This document shows, one piece after another, positions 44,001 to 57,984 of a stretch of 64,000 nucleotides of DNA; the first letter of the stretch is position 1; every line of letters begins with the position of its first letter. Origin of the DNA: Theristus sp. LFF4_11 (taxonomy: Eukaryota > Nematoda > Chromadorea > Monhysterida > Xyalidae); assembly GCA_030248135.1 (NCBI GenBank), contig JASANC010005514.1:1-64000 (forward strand). Reading direction: 5' to 3'. Position numbers and translations under genes: made by a program. A model generated the notes under the pieces. The model saw only the letters and a list, made by a program, of their open reading frames with translations. It was not told where the DNA came from and ran no database searches.

Positions 44001-47000
44001 TTACCTATCATGATATGAACTTTTCAACGCACAGTGTAACAATAGCCAATACCTGTAAGTAACTATTTGCATGACCGTACGTAAAATCTGTTTCCTTAAC
44101 AAAAAGCTCTGCTATCATAAAGGGTAATGGCAGAAGTGTAAGCAGCAAAACTTTACAACCTTCCTGATGCGCAACTGCAGTAAAAAACAATAACAACGGC
44201 CACATGTATGTGTGCATTCGTCGAATTTGAAGTATGAAAAATTCTTACAATCGAGCTATTCGACTGTGACTTGTTTTATTAAACTAACACTTTTCCGCTG
44301 TCATGCGCTGATAGCAAACATGTTATCTCTGTGTTATATGTAATTTTAAAAAGAAGTCCTGTCATTTTAGCGCGTAGTCATTTATAATTGTTAAGCAAGT
44401 TGATGAAAAAAAGCAGTGTTACATATTTGTATGTACATAGTACATGCATATCGTAAAATCGAGGAAGTTTGCGGTTGTGTGTTACGCGCGTTTCGCTTTT
44501 TTAAAGCAGTGTAAAAGAGCGCGATTTGCTTCAATGAATCTTTTCGCATGTAAGAATATTATACGCACATATTGTGCATATAACAAATAAGAAAGAGATG
44601 AGCATTGTACACTACTGCAGATATACATGTACACTCAGATACATAGTTAATTCGCTTGAAGTTATACTCCAATGTGAGAAATCATGAGCACAAAAACTTT
44701 CACACATGTACTTTTAAAGCACATTCACTTGCATCTGCAAATAGCAGTGTACCCTACAAAAAAGTAGATTCCACATGCACAGCAGCATACGTTGTGATTC
44801 CTGATTCGCTGATTTTCTGATCGTGCAACACTAAATAAAAGAATTTAATATTTCAAAGAACATGCACAAGATGCACACTTGCATTGAATGGGAGGGGGCA
44901 TAATCAAAAGATGTGAGACATGCGGGCATGTGATGCAGTTTTGTTATGCTCAAGTAGTGTACTGCAATTTCAAGTAGCACTGCACGCTTTTTAATGTAAT
45001 TCAACTATCTGTATAACCCCATATGCTGGATCTTATGGTTTCTTTACAACATATTACACAGAATTGTATACAACCTACGTGCTTCAAGACTAAGTTGCTC
45101 TCAGGCACAGCTTGTTTGGGACAGTCCGAAAAGCACACAACACAAAAAGAATAGTGATTTTAAAATTATGTACATGGAAGATGCCTTTTCACAGCAAAAA
45201 ATGTCAGTTGAGCATCTCATGCAAGTTTAGCCATAAAGTCTTTACAGAAACTGGAAATAATACAAGTGAATATCGCACCATCAATGTATGTTTCTTGGTA
45301 AGATTAGTAAACACTGCGTCCGTTCCGTTCCGAAAATCGGTAAAATTAACATGAATTTTTGAAAGATTTTTTATTTTATTCTGCAGTTTTAAATACATTG
45401 GTTCATTCAAACTGACTACTCAGTTAAGTAAGGTAGAAATGTGATTTAAGATTGCAAAGCTCGCACAAAAGAATCCACCTCAAAACTTTTGCCTCTATCT
45501 GCGCGCAATGTACAGTGCACAGAGCTGCAGTTGTCTAAGACCAGTTGTGCGCATGAGTTTATGGACAAGATCAAGACCTGAATGACAAAAATTACCCCGA
45601 GTTTAGGACGGAGAAACATGTAATATGCATATATTGTATTTGTGTTTTAAAATGCACATATAACTAAAGTTTTGCTTCATTGTGCAAGTGAAAGTGCCAG
45701 CTACATACAACTTTATCTTTTGAGAAGAATAAAAATGGAGTGTACATGTATATGCAATGGTGCATTTTGAACGCACCCATGGTAAAATTATAAATATCAT
45801 TCATACGTATGCAGTAATGTGGAAGGATTTTCTTGCAGTAAAACTAGTTTTGCCTCTTCACATGACATCATCGGCGCAATCGGTTTCTTCAGAACTTTTT
45901 TACTCCAACAGCAGTCAAACCATAGTTTTGGGTGTTTATAAGTAATCTCGGCATCGTCGGCATTCAAAATTTAACAAAATGCAAGTGAATGAAGAATTGA
46001 ACATGTACTCAACACAATTTACTGGTAACGGGAATCATCATTTGATACAACGGAACCCATTCAAAGTGACAAAGATTATTTTTTAAGATAAAAAGAAATA
46101 TACGTTTTTTGAAACCAGCAGCTGCTGTTGTTTTTACTTCGTGTGGGACACGGATTATTCGTTTGCAGAATGAACGCAGCAAAATGTAAAATTTTCATTC
46201 AGGTGGACTTATTTTTTCAATTATCGCGTTATGCAACACAAAGCCCCACATTGAATTTTTTCGCGCCTGCACGTCCGTTTTTATACAACTTGCTAATCGC
46301 TATATCTGTCGACTTCAAAAATTATAGTTGCACAGCTCCCTGAATTCGTTCATCAACACACAAGAAGACTTTTGTTTGCTGCGACGTAATAGGCAGGCAA
46401 AGCAGCAATGTGCATAAAGCAAACAAAAAAATCAAGATTTTACATCTGGCCCTTTTATGTACGTACAGCGTTAGATGTTTCGAAGTTTGAAGTTTAACAG
46501 CTGAAAAAGATATATATGAAAAGAGAGGCCGCGAAAAGTGCCAATAATTTATAATATGAGATATGCACATGAAACTCTAAAGATAGAAACCGGAAAAGTT
46601 TGAAGGGATTTTTTTTGCGTTAAGAGAAAAAATTGGCATTAAACCACGGACATACATACAGTACGTCTATGCATGCATGGGTGACGCGCTAAAAAAGTGT
46701 AATTTAAAGCGAAAAATTCATATGATTCCAACACATGTAAGATTATGTATGTGGACAAGAGATGTATCTGTACACACACATGCATTATTCAACAGTTATC
46801 GCATTACAACCAAGCGAAGAAAGATGTCTCAAAACTGGTTTTATATCCACTGAGAGAGTTTGCGGGCGATGCAGGAGAAACCGCATGCTACATGTTTACA
46901 CAAAAAACATTATATGTGTGTTTGGCCTCATTGAAAACAATTGATTTTATTGAAATTGAAATTATTTTTTAAAAAAAAAAAAAAAATAAAAAAAATTTCT

Positions 47001-50000
47001 TTTTTTTTTTTATTTTTTTATTTACTTTTGGGTTCACAAAAAAAGTTAATCAACTAATTTGTTTACGTTTTTATCACAATTTGTTCACAAGTATGCCTGA
47101 TCCATCATTTGAGGTTTGAGTATTTTGATAATTATCTAGATACTTGATCATCTCAATCCTCACATTAGCATGCACAATCCCCTGAAATTCTTTTTTGGTG
47201 TCCCTCAAAATAGTTGTGCGCTACTGCAGCTGAGCATGCATATTGTATACAGGAATGCAAGAAATAATATTATCCAGTTAGTTCAACAGATGTAGCAAGT
47301 GCATGTAATAGTGCATGCCACCAAGTATGAAAAGGTTTTCCAGAACCTGCACTTTTAAAATTTTAAAGCCACAACAAGAACTGTTAGTTAAATCAGTGAA
47401 AACATTTTTATGAGCGTATCCGAAACGCAATGCGGTATGACGCTGAAGACAATACAACGCTCAAATCGCAGAAGGCCACAATTGCTTGCTTCATTAAACA
47501 ATGAAAAACTTTGTACCAAAATTTGAATGTGGCTTTTCTCAGATTACTACAGTGAGTTACATACTGAAGCGCGCGATGTTTTTCAGTTCATATGCCTGGC
47601 TGCCATAAAGCACAAACTGGGCATTAAATAAACGTGGATTGCAGTGCGCAAATCTTACTTTAATTCTCTTCTTCCAAATTATCATATCGCGCTAGGGTAT
47701 ACACCGCGCGCTCAAAATCCCCCGATTTCCCAAAATCTGGTGCGACCGCATGATGTTGTCGACAGAAAACCTCCAAGTCCATAAACGTGTACATCACAAG
47801 ATATGTGATCAGTTGGTGCCTGCGATCTGTGTATCACTTGCGACTTTAAAAAACAAAAAAGTTTTACGATACAATTAAATAATTCCTCCGAATGCATTGA
47901 AATGTGTTTTCATAACTGTTCCAATAATTCTGTCGGTATGCAGGCAAGTGTGTATTTGCACTTGCGACGGACTCTGGACTTGCCAATTGTAGATATTCCT
48001 CTGCCACGTCCTTAATGCCGTTGTTGTAATATGCGCCCAACAGATGAACTGAACACGCCCTCGCATGTACACCGCTGTCTGAATACGCATCTGCATTCAT
48101 ACACATGTTTCGAGAATGTCCAAATCCTCAACCCCGCTGTACCGCGCAAATGTCTGGCCTTAATACCGCGCATATCGAGATAATCTTAGGCGTCCGCTAT
48201 ACAACGCAACTTTAAATTCTAAATCCCGCGAATATCACACAAATCCACTGATATTTGCGGGAAATTTTTAAGCCGCATGTCGCACTGACATAGGACATTG
48301 CATTTACATTCACATTGCACATCGGGTTTTTGACTGAAAAAGATTTACTTTAAAAATGCAATAAAACCACCTTTGGCTTAAAACAGAATCTGTTCATTTC
48401 GAAGGCATAGCAAGTTTTTAGCTGTTATTTTTTTACAGAACATGGATCAATCTAAACGTTTGATGAATTAAAGTGGAAAAGTAAGAAGTCAGAAAAATAC
48501 ACTGTAATGAAAAGAACACGAGAGCAAAACTGACAAAAAGTCAAGAGCGCAAAAGATAAAATTGATAACGAAAGCACAGGGCACAGCTGTTAAAATGAGT
48601 GTCTGGATTTGCCTATTTGGGATTCAAATTGTGAAGTACATTGTATTTGAGAAACCAGTTGAAAAACGGCTGTTTAACATTTGATGTATGTGCATATAGC
48701 CAGATTTAACAAAAAATTTAATCCACAGCGCGATGATACATGAAAAGCACCGGCAGACAGATCAGTCCATGACATTAAAATGATATGATGGGATTACAAA
48801 CCAGATGTGCAAGCGTCCTCTTTAACAAACTGGTTTTAGCAAAAGCCCTATGCATATTATTTCAGAGTAACAAACATGCGACATTATGCAGTCAGATGTT
48901 TTTTAAGAAACATATTTAGAAATACATGCATGTAGATGTGGCTAAATTTTTTATAGCTGTCAAAAACTGGCATAAATTGTTGTTTCGAACCAACAACTTT
49001 CGACTGTTACATGTCTGTTATAACGATAGTCACGTTTGCCACGAGATAAAGATATACGTAGATTTCTATTTCCACAGGAAGACCAGCGCAGGTGTGCTGG
49101 CTGTAGCCTGTAGTCTAATCTTGTTTTATGCCATCTCTGTCCCGATATCCGTGGTTAGTACCATGTGTATACAATGTATGTAAAATGAATAATCTTGTTT
49201 GCTCATTGCTTATTTGTATACTCGGGATTTTATAGGTCTGTGCTTACATCCAGACTGATTTATTCAGAAATCGCTTATGTACGTAAACACATACGCGTAT
49301 TATCCCGGAGCTTGTGTTCACGGCAACAAACGTACGCCACAAATAAAAACTTGAATTGTTGATGGTTGAGAACGCTGTCTGAAATCTAAATTTAAAGTAC
49401 TATGTATTCTGAAGGTGGTGCTGAAGAAACAAAACACAGAAAATGAATCCGTTCAACACCGAAAGTCTAAGCATCAGGCACGCGTTGGAGTTTCGTTCCC
49501 AGCTGCGTCTTTAAATTATGAACCGGAACTGCGACGTTTTCGCTACGCCGTCTAAATTTTATTAACTGCAGCATTTAGCGAAGCAAGTATTGATATATGA
49601 AACTCCATATTCATTGAAGCAATCAAAACGTCTTTAACACCGTTGGAAGTTGCATAAGATATATAAAATAATTTTTTCAACATTTGAACTTTCGCTTACA
49701 AACACAGGTACATGTGAGCAGCTGACATGTCCGTAACATAGCATGTAACTGGTAACAACTATGTGATGTAATAGAATATGATAATTTTGCCATTTTCAAA
49801 TATTTGCGTTACATTTTGCAATGTAGAAAGTCCGATATTATTCATTCGGAATCTCAAATCGCGACGATGTTGAGATCTTTGTTTTCTAGTGTAAAAATGA
49901 TGTGCCAATAGTCCGAAGGAAATATGTGCAGAACAGACGGCCTATAAAGCTGCAGACACCGTCGTCCATCTCCATTAGTTTTCAAAACCGTGTGGCGAGA

Positions 50001-52399
50001 TCAGGGCTCAAATATTGTTTTCAATGTGTACACCCTATGCACACTCGGTTGCGCACATAATTTTAATAAGCTATAAGCTCGTCTTTCGGGCGGGCTTTCG
50101 AAATCTCCACTGACACCAGCAATCCTCTGTGTCCGCCACATCTGTCTGTAAGTTTATATGCCGCTGTTGTCCCTCTTTGTTTCCAACGATCGACACACGT
50201 TTCTGCGCCATAGAAGCTGTATGTTGCATTTTAGGTGCATCTGTACTGTGTGGATCGCATATCTAAAAGCAACCGTTACCGTGCGAATGGCTTACTCATT
50301 GGCACACATTCTCAAAAGCGCCAACGAATTTGTGCTTATACTGTGAATAATTTCAACGGAAGACGTATAGCAGTGCAGCACGTTGTGGCTGAAAAGGATT
50401 GTAAAATGCTTTTCCAAAGCCCCAGCTTTTGAGACCAAAGAAAAGAAATCTCAAATCATATCCATTCGTGGGGAATAGTTGAGCATTTTCAAATATACAC
50501 TATTATTTTTTTTAATTTTTTTAAAATTTTAAAAAGTAGACTCGTTAAAACATGCGCAAACAATTTTCACTCAAATCCTTGCTGTCTATTTAAACTTTAT
50601 GTATTTATGTTCTTTGTCTTCCTATATTGGTTGGTACGTGTGTTTTGGTGACAACTCTGCGTACCGAAATAGTCGTCTAATAGTAAACTAGACTATATAC
50701 ACTACATTGTTTGTTTGTGTCTGTCGAAAGCAACCTACATGTATGTACATGTATGTATGCCAATAAGACAAGAACAGCTTTTTGTGTCTTGTGTCAGCTT
50801 TAAGAGTGCCAACAAGAACACATCTTGTGGATAACTGTCGCCAGGATGAGTAATAAGGCTGGTGACTGCAAATTGCAAAACGGCTGACTTGGGTGCTGTT
50901 TGCAAAAACAAAAACTAAGAGTGTGGGTGGTTGGGACCTTGCAGCCCTGGCACCGAGTGCGAAGGTTAAAAAGAATGACCATTATTTTGGCAGCCTAAAT
51001 GCTCTTCTCACTGGATGTGCCAGTCACAAAGTCAATCTCTCATTTGTTAAATATCTGCGCGCTTAATCCAAAAGCTATCCAGAAAACTGAAGTACACGGT
51101 ATGTTGAAGAGTTCTTACGCACCGAAATTAAAATAAACTTGAAATAGCAATAGGTTTTCTTCAAAATGATTCTTCTGAATAGAATAAAATTCAAAAATGA
51201 AAGTTATCATTTTTGGTAATGAACAAAACGACAAATCGTTCAGTCAGTGTAATGCAGTGTATGCGCATGTTGAACAAAAACACAAGTTTATCCAATATAT
51301 GGCACGAGTCAACGAGTGATGTTGTTTTTTTTGAAATTCATCTGCTATTTCAATGCGAGAATAGAAGCGCATTTTGCTGCCGAGAGTTTAATTTCATCCA
51401 TCAACAAAGGTATATTTTAAACATTCAAAAATAGTTGTACACTCAAAGGTGGCAAATATGGTGGTGGCATCTTGAAATCGCTTATCAAGTGAGTGTACTA
51501 TTTTCAAGCTGAGAACGACACAGCGTGTGTGTTCTTGTAGAAGGATAGATTTTTTATTTATTACTGTAGTTGGGTTCCAGAACGGATGGATCTAAAAGAC
51601 ACCGAGAAGGAAATGTGCAACAACACGCTTCAGGGCGGAAAAAGCGACCATTAATCCTGTAAGCCTTTCAAAGCTTTTCTTCTTATGAATTCGGCTTTTT
51701 GGCAGATAAAAGGACCAAACAAGCATTAAAAGGGGATGTTTTTCACGTTCTGTTTGTCGTAGCGGCCTTGGTAACCAAAGTACTAAAAATATATCACTGT
51801 CTTATGTCTGTTTCCAGTGTAGCCTTTATGTTTCGCTAAAAGGAACATCCACCATGTGCAATTCTATTGTGATCGTTTTCATAAATACTGTTATAGGCAT
51901 AATTGAATTTATCAATTTATAGTGCGTACAAAAAATTGGCCACACCATGACATGTGTAAATTCATCTGTAAAATCTGTGTTATTCTCAGAATCTCAGGTA
52001 CACTGTACGTGGAGTGACTGATCAAAGAATCACTGCAAACAAAACGAAAGATAGAGTGATGAAAGCAAGATTGACAAACGTCACACATAGTGAATATCCG
52101 GTGCCTCAAGTTCTTTTTTGCTATTTTATGAAAAAATCTTTGGAAATGCAAAGCTGATTACAAAAGCCACACGGAGAACATGTATTGTAGGCACATTGTA
52201 TGTACATACAATACATAAAGTACATCTACAAAAAACATATGTGTACATACAAGTATATGTGTACGTATGTAGGTGCTCCGTTTTGAAAAAAGTATGAACC
52301 CATTACATTTTCGGTGCCCACTGTAACGATATACAAAATGTATCAGCCACTAATACCCTAATGCGCTTTTCTGAGATAACAGTGGTATATTATTCTTTT
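41023..52399. other. Gene desert upstream of dve-like gene
   Basis: No coding exon with domain, splice context or family resemblance was found in over 11 kb, though frames up to 128 codons occur by chance. The DNA is AT-rich and conspicuously full of ACATGT, TGCATG, CATGCA and GTACAT words and short alternations of them. Poly-A/T tracts occur at 46966-47030 and 50505-50535. Lying 5' of a developmental regulator, it may hold enhancers (inference). Confidence 0.55.
50735..50763 (+). repeat. TACATG/TATG microsatellite-like palindromic tract
   Basis: ACATGTATGTACATGTATG alternates the palindromes TACATGTA and GTAC. A similar purine-pyrimidine alternating tract built from GTACATA and ATGTGTAC occurs at 52195-52275. 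Confidence 0.6.
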
Positions 52400-55300
52400 A
52401 TTCCGAAACTATCTTCAAGAAAGCTGATTTCGGAGGCTCTTTTCTAAATCTATCTATCAGCCGACGTGGGCAGCTCTATATACTTTATTAGAGGTCGGAG
52501 CGGCGCGAAAAGCAGAGCAGAGACAGAAAATAATGCCTTCCCAGATATTTCCAAAGTAGCTATATACACAGTGTCGACAGAGATTTTTAAGCCACATATA
52601 GCCCCAAGCTTTGCTACACTCCTGGTATAACTGGTATACTTACATACACGTGCATTTAACGTAGCGCTTGGGGTTCGTGGGCTATGTCGCGTGTATGGCA
52701 AGCCGTTGCCGCTAGACCGCAAAAGGTATTAGCTAAAGACCGGATTTCTTTGATGCTTTGCTGCTTTTGTGATTATTTTTCTCTGCTCTGCCCCACACGC
52801 GCGTTTTATTCGTCGTTCTATCCGCCATCCGCAACGGAGCTCACGGGCTACCCTAAGAATATGTGAGAGAAACCTCAGCAGACCCACGGCCCACCCCAGC
52901 ACCAGACCAAGAGATAAACTACAGGGTGACCAAACGCGAATCACATAAACATGTGCTGTTGCTGGAATCATCGACAATGATCAATTTTAAAGTAGGTACA
53001 TATATTGCAGGTAACAAGGCGTAGCCATCATGATAACACGATAACCCACCAATTGTACAAGCATTAGATGAACGAGATTCTTGCATTCATGCACAATCTA
53101 AAGTCTGTACGTGAAAGTGATTAAAAGTTAAGGGTTATGATTGAAACTTAGCACCAATGCATCAAATTTTTCTCGATGAAACCCCTGTACAGTGCGATAC
53201 CACTCGAAAGGCAAATGCTTTTCATATGCTTGAATACTTCCGGGGCAGTGAATAACCAGCACAACGTATGCCCCCATAGACAACAATGCAAATGCGGATA
53301 AAAAGATCGATGTAAGCGGATTAAAAAGTCCCTCTCTATAACTTCTGGTTAACGACTCGATGGGAAATGCAAAAAAGCCACAAAACACAAATCTTAAACG
53401 GCTGTTCTTTGTAATGTGTATGACTTCTTGACGATTTTCATATTTCCGCCATAAGGGCACACATTCAATCCGCGTCTAATTCGTATTACCAAACGTCAAA
53501 ACCGAAAACTGCTTCAACATTTCTGCTGTCAAATTTTTTTTTGAATATCTCAAACAAAGATAAACATGATGAAAAAGATAAGCAAATCGTGACGACACAG
53601 AAAAACTTTTTGACTGAAGGGGCTTGAGCAGTCGTTTAACAATTTAGCTAATAATAAGCAATGTTCATGTAAGTTGTGTCCATGGCACAAGCACTTACGT
53701 TACTAAGATGATTACAGAAAAATCGCATGCGTTTCTTGTTGCATTTTTCAGGTCGTTAGGATTTCCCAAAAGAGCTGTACTACTCCGGACCAACGTTGTC
53801 TTACCGACTGGCAGTATATACGTGGCATGTTTTTCGGATTTAATGCGGAGGTTTATTTTTGCCAACTGATGAGCTTACCTTGGAGTTTGCGCAACCAGAA
53901 ACTCAATTCAGGAGATACAATGAAGATGCGACAAATTAGTCAGACTGAAGAACCGCAACTCTAAGAATGGATTGATTATATGCCGCAACCCCAAGCTGCA
54001 GCGCTGAAAAACTCGTCAGTTTATACAAACCTTATATTCTGATGCAGATTTGGGTGTTTTTTATAACAGCGCTTCGAAGGTTTGTATTCATATAAATACA
54101 ACGAAAATTAGTTTTCGCGATGACGATCTAACATACTGTACTGAAGTTGTCGCCGGATTAGGCAACAAATACTGGACCAAGTTTGAACATGATCATGCAA
54201 GAGTAATTACTGGAACTAACTTTGAAAATTGAAAATGTGCAAGTTATTAAGAGTACGGTAGAGACAACGGAAATCGACTTTCTCGAATCCAATGGCACGA
54301 TAGAAAAACTACTTATTTTGGAGTTCTCTTGAAAGTGCATGCGTGCAGCTCTAATGTCATTTCTGGTGTTACACTGGCGATAACATCATTTATGCCGATG
54401 CTGATGAGAGAATATAAGCGAGTACACGAATCTAGCTGTGATATAATATGCTCGCTTTAGCCATGATATGTACCCAATTATTACCGTCACAGCTCTTTTC
54501 TTCGTCCTCGCTTCTCTTGAGGAATGATCATAACACTTTTAATTCTCTCACAGAAGCTAGTCTCAGATTTTCTCATTTCACTAGCGCATCTAAACGGAAA
54601 TGGAAAGCTGTGAAAATCTGAAACGCGTTTGATTCTCTGCACATGCTGTACAGTGTAGCTGCTATCTGAAAGCTTACAAGTACCGTAGTTTCAAAAGTAA
54701 TTTTGTTCTAACTATAGCCATGATATAAGATGAGTTTATTAAATGTGTCCAATCTTATTAAAAGTGGAGCAGCACCAAACGAGTGAAAGAAATGCGTCCG
54801 GATTTTTATTTGAAACAATCGAGATGAACTCGAAAACGATTGAAAAACAAAGCAGTTAAATGAAAATAGTGCCATCAGAGTATCAGAGAGCTTTCCGAAT
54901 CAAGTGGCACAAAATGCTCGTGCGGACGGACGCTTCTCAAATGTCTCCCGACGCGCGCGACAGAGACATTTCATGCTTTTCGATTTCAAAACGCTCAATT
55001 ATCTTTTACAACGACGTTTCGATTATCAAAGTTTTGTTCTTTCTCTGATTAAGATTTGAAAAATAAACAATCTCAATTTCTTGTTAGATTGGTTTCAGAT
55101 TTCTGCGCATCATTTCATCGGTAAAATTGATGGTGATAAACTCAGTCGATTCGGGACGGATTGTTATTTTAAATTACATGTATCAGGCAAAGCAAAACCA
55201 AGAACAAACTCATGTATTATTTTCAGTTGCAGTAATCGCTTTTGTAGTGGCATCAATTAAAATAAATAAGCTTGCCAAGAAATTGTTCGTTGATGTTGAT

Positions 55301-55459
55301 GTTTATGACATGTGTATAAACTCGATTAAGCAATGAAATACAAAAATACAATTGTTTCTAATAAGCTCAAGAAATTTAGCAAACAACAATACAAGTTTAC
55401 GGTACTTTCTAACTGCATTTGAGCTATTGCAACTGTCAACGTTAAAAACGCGAAAAAAG
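52400..55459. other. No confirmed gene; unexplained open frames
   Basis: A 110-codon minus-strand frame (53460-53128) has a plausible membrane segment (LTSIFLSAFALLSMGAYVVLVI). A plus-strand exon-like frame follows a good acceptor at 53751 and encodes a Cys/Trp-containing stretch (CTTPDQRCLTDWQYI). Another plus frame follows GATGCAG near 54047 (LGVFYNSASKVCIHINTTK). None could be joined in phase or matched to a family. Confidence 0.35.
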
Positions 55460-56434
55460 TTAAGTAAGATCACATGACACTTTTGCAGTGACGCAGAGCA
55501 CACAGATTGTCAGCAACAAAGTGCGCATGAGTTGTTGCGTGGTCGGCCACTCAGACGAGCCGTTGAACAACTGTTTCTGTCCGTGGTATGTTTTCAGAAC
55601 GCTTCTATTGCAGCGGTCGCTGGTGCACCAGCAAACCGTGACGTTTTCCATGGCGCCTCGCTCGTGGCGTGTCGCGAGGAATGCGGCGTGACTCCGCTCG
55701 GACTCGTTCTCGTCGTCGCCATGCACACGGCCGGAGTAGGCCTTCTTCATTTTCATGGTTGGCGCCATCACGAACAGCTCACTGCGCTCGTACACCTGCA
55801 CGCACACTGTATCGTCGTTTCAGTTGCATTTTGCGGTGTGGTCAAACAAAACATTGCAAGGATACGGTTCCCGGTTTAGAACATGCACGTTTTTGGGACC
55901 TTGGGAAAGAATTCTTTCTTTGAATGGTGGCATCGAAACGTTCGTCTTTTTGGCATCGAAATGTTCGACTTTTTCTCTACTTCTGCTCGTATACCTTGCA
56001 TCCGAATGCACCGTCTTCATGCCATTGGTCGTGTGCAATGATCGATTGGTTGAAACCCCGTCGCAGAATTGAGGTTGAGCATCCGCGGGTGTATGCGTCA
56101 ATCGGCACGCCTTTTTTGAGGAAAATGGGCTTTTTGGTGAAAAAGACTTCATGGATGATTGCACAGTTGAAAACTGCAAACGATTTGCTTGCACACAAGT
56201 ACGTTTCTGTTTCACGCAAAACAGCAAGCCTACCGCTGACATGCGACTGTTGCCAGAGCAGAATGCAGGCAGCAGTACAGCGCTGCACGGGCACCTCGTA
56301 CGGACGCAGGGCACAGTCTTCGGTGAACGCACGGGGCTGCTCGTACAGCTCGTTCAAGCCGAACAGCCAGGTCGCTTCGTAGTGCTCGGACATGCAGCTG
56401 TGGCAGTTGATGCGGCGCACTTCAGTGGAATACT
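55460..56434 (-). CDS. ODR-2/HOT-like Ly-6 (GPI-anchored) protein, 5' end unresolved
   Basis: Three exons join in phase: 56434-56234, 56110-55995, 55795-55460. The first begins with the family pattern INCHSCMSEHYEATW and continues with FTEDC and VPVQRC. The second has IDAYTRGCSTSILRRGFN. The third ends the three-finger domain with VCWCTSDRCN, followed by a Ser/Thr linker and a hydrophobic tail (LMRTLLLTICVLCV) suited to GPI attachment. C. elegans ODR-2 and HOT proteins, which act in neurons, share this layout. The signal-peptide exon is not fixed: the frame stays open upstream to an ATG at 56672 (MMFLLWLAHEHATAL), which could be the real start without an intron, but a good acceptor at 56435 argues for a separate first exon. 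Confidence 0.8.
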
Positions 56435-56869
56435 CTGAAACAAATAACAAATCGAACACTTTAGTCCTTGCGGCATTGACTTTTACCAAATATTTCCTCT
56501 GTCTCAACTGGATCACAGCGATGGCTGGGTGCATGGTGGCGTAATTGTCAGCAATTTTGTTTGCACAAACCGACTGGCACCGATTCGGTGTATGCGAGTG
56601 CGTGGGTGCACTGCAGCAACAGCAGCACAGCGCAGTGGCATGCTCGTGTGCCAGCCAGAGCAAGAACATCATTATTTCGAAGCGCCATTTCTGCTGGTTT
56701 ATTCATTTGCAGCTGTTTGTCAGTGTCAAGATTGCTTTGTTTTGTCGATGTAGTTATCACTCGAAAAACCGACGTGAAGTTCGCACCTTTGCATCAGGTG
56801 CTGGGTAGGTTTTTGTTGTTTCGTGGCTTTTCTAAGCTGAAACATAAAAACGGTGACATCTGAAAACTG

Positions 56870-56984
56870 CTATGTCACGATACTGCTGCCGAGCCTGCCA
56901 GTCAGGCGAATGCTCACAAGCTGCTGCAAAAGTGCCTGCCGTTTCTGGATAAGGCGCTCCAGCCGGTCTGGCTCATCAAAACAA
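56870..56984 (-). CDS. Candidate last exon of an unidentified gene
   Basis: After an acceptor-like GCGTAG the minus strand encodes 37 residues rich in charged heptads (FDEPDRLERLIQKRQALLQQL), a likely coiled coil, and then a stop. Composition is unlike the noise frames around it. No upstream exon was joined with confidence. A 58-base exon-like piece at 59957-59900 (SKIITMLPMYRKSF, donor GTGAGT) could belong to the same minus-strand gene. Confidence 0.3.
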
Positions 56985-57984
56985 CTACGCCCAATTCAAC
57001 AAACGAAATGTGAGGTGCACGCTGTGCACTGTAGGCGGCTAAAAGTTCTGAACACTTCTTGCTGCAATAAAAGCAAACGAAAATTATGAGAGAAGATTGT
57101 TTTGTGCGTTCATTTGAGCCGTGGGGCGGCGTCATCAATTTTGAAAGTCGCATAAACCGCAGGCCTTGCGGTAGAAATCAGGCAAACTTGCTTACAGTTG
57201 TGTAACGTTGTGGCTTGCTGTGATCACAATAAACTGACAATCGGTTTGATTCAAGTTTACAAAACGACGTGTTTCTTTTGACACATACTAGCACAAAGAA
57301 AAACTTTGCTTTCCTTTTTATACATATTTTGGATTTCATTGTTTTGTTGCAGCTCATTTTCACAAAAATCGTGAACTTACGAAATGCGGATTTTATTTTA
57401 TGCGGCCGTTGCTAGCGAAAATCCAAGGCAATTTATAAAAACAATTGGAACGCGAAATGATATCACACGGACAAAGTTTGATTTATGTGCAAAGTTGATG
57501 TATGTTTTTGATGGGATGTGACAATGAACGGCAGCCATAGTGTTTTCATTTTAGAGCCGAAATATAAGAATTGACCTTGAGATATTTGTAAAATAAACGC
57601 AAAGGTTTTGGATGTGAATTGCGATGCGAGGCTAGTGTCAAGCTTTTGCCAACAATTTTCGTTTGAATGCAATCATGTGGCGTGCATGTGAGCTTACTTT
57701 CCTTCTCCATTAATATTTCACTGCTATTCTCGAGTTGCCTTCTGTGAATGCGTCTGCTGTGCTTCAACTGTGTCAAGCGAAGTTTGATAATATCGAATTT
57801 AAAAATAACACTATTTTTCCGTTAAACTGATTGAGCGTCCGTTTTTAAGAGACATGCACGATTCATTTTCAGAGCCGCTTCCGAGTTCTGTTACTGCCCC
57901 TGAGCGTGTGTGCTGGTGCATTGGTGGTGCAGTTTTCGTTCATGAAACGTTCACCGATGAATATTGCACAACATCTGTCTGACC

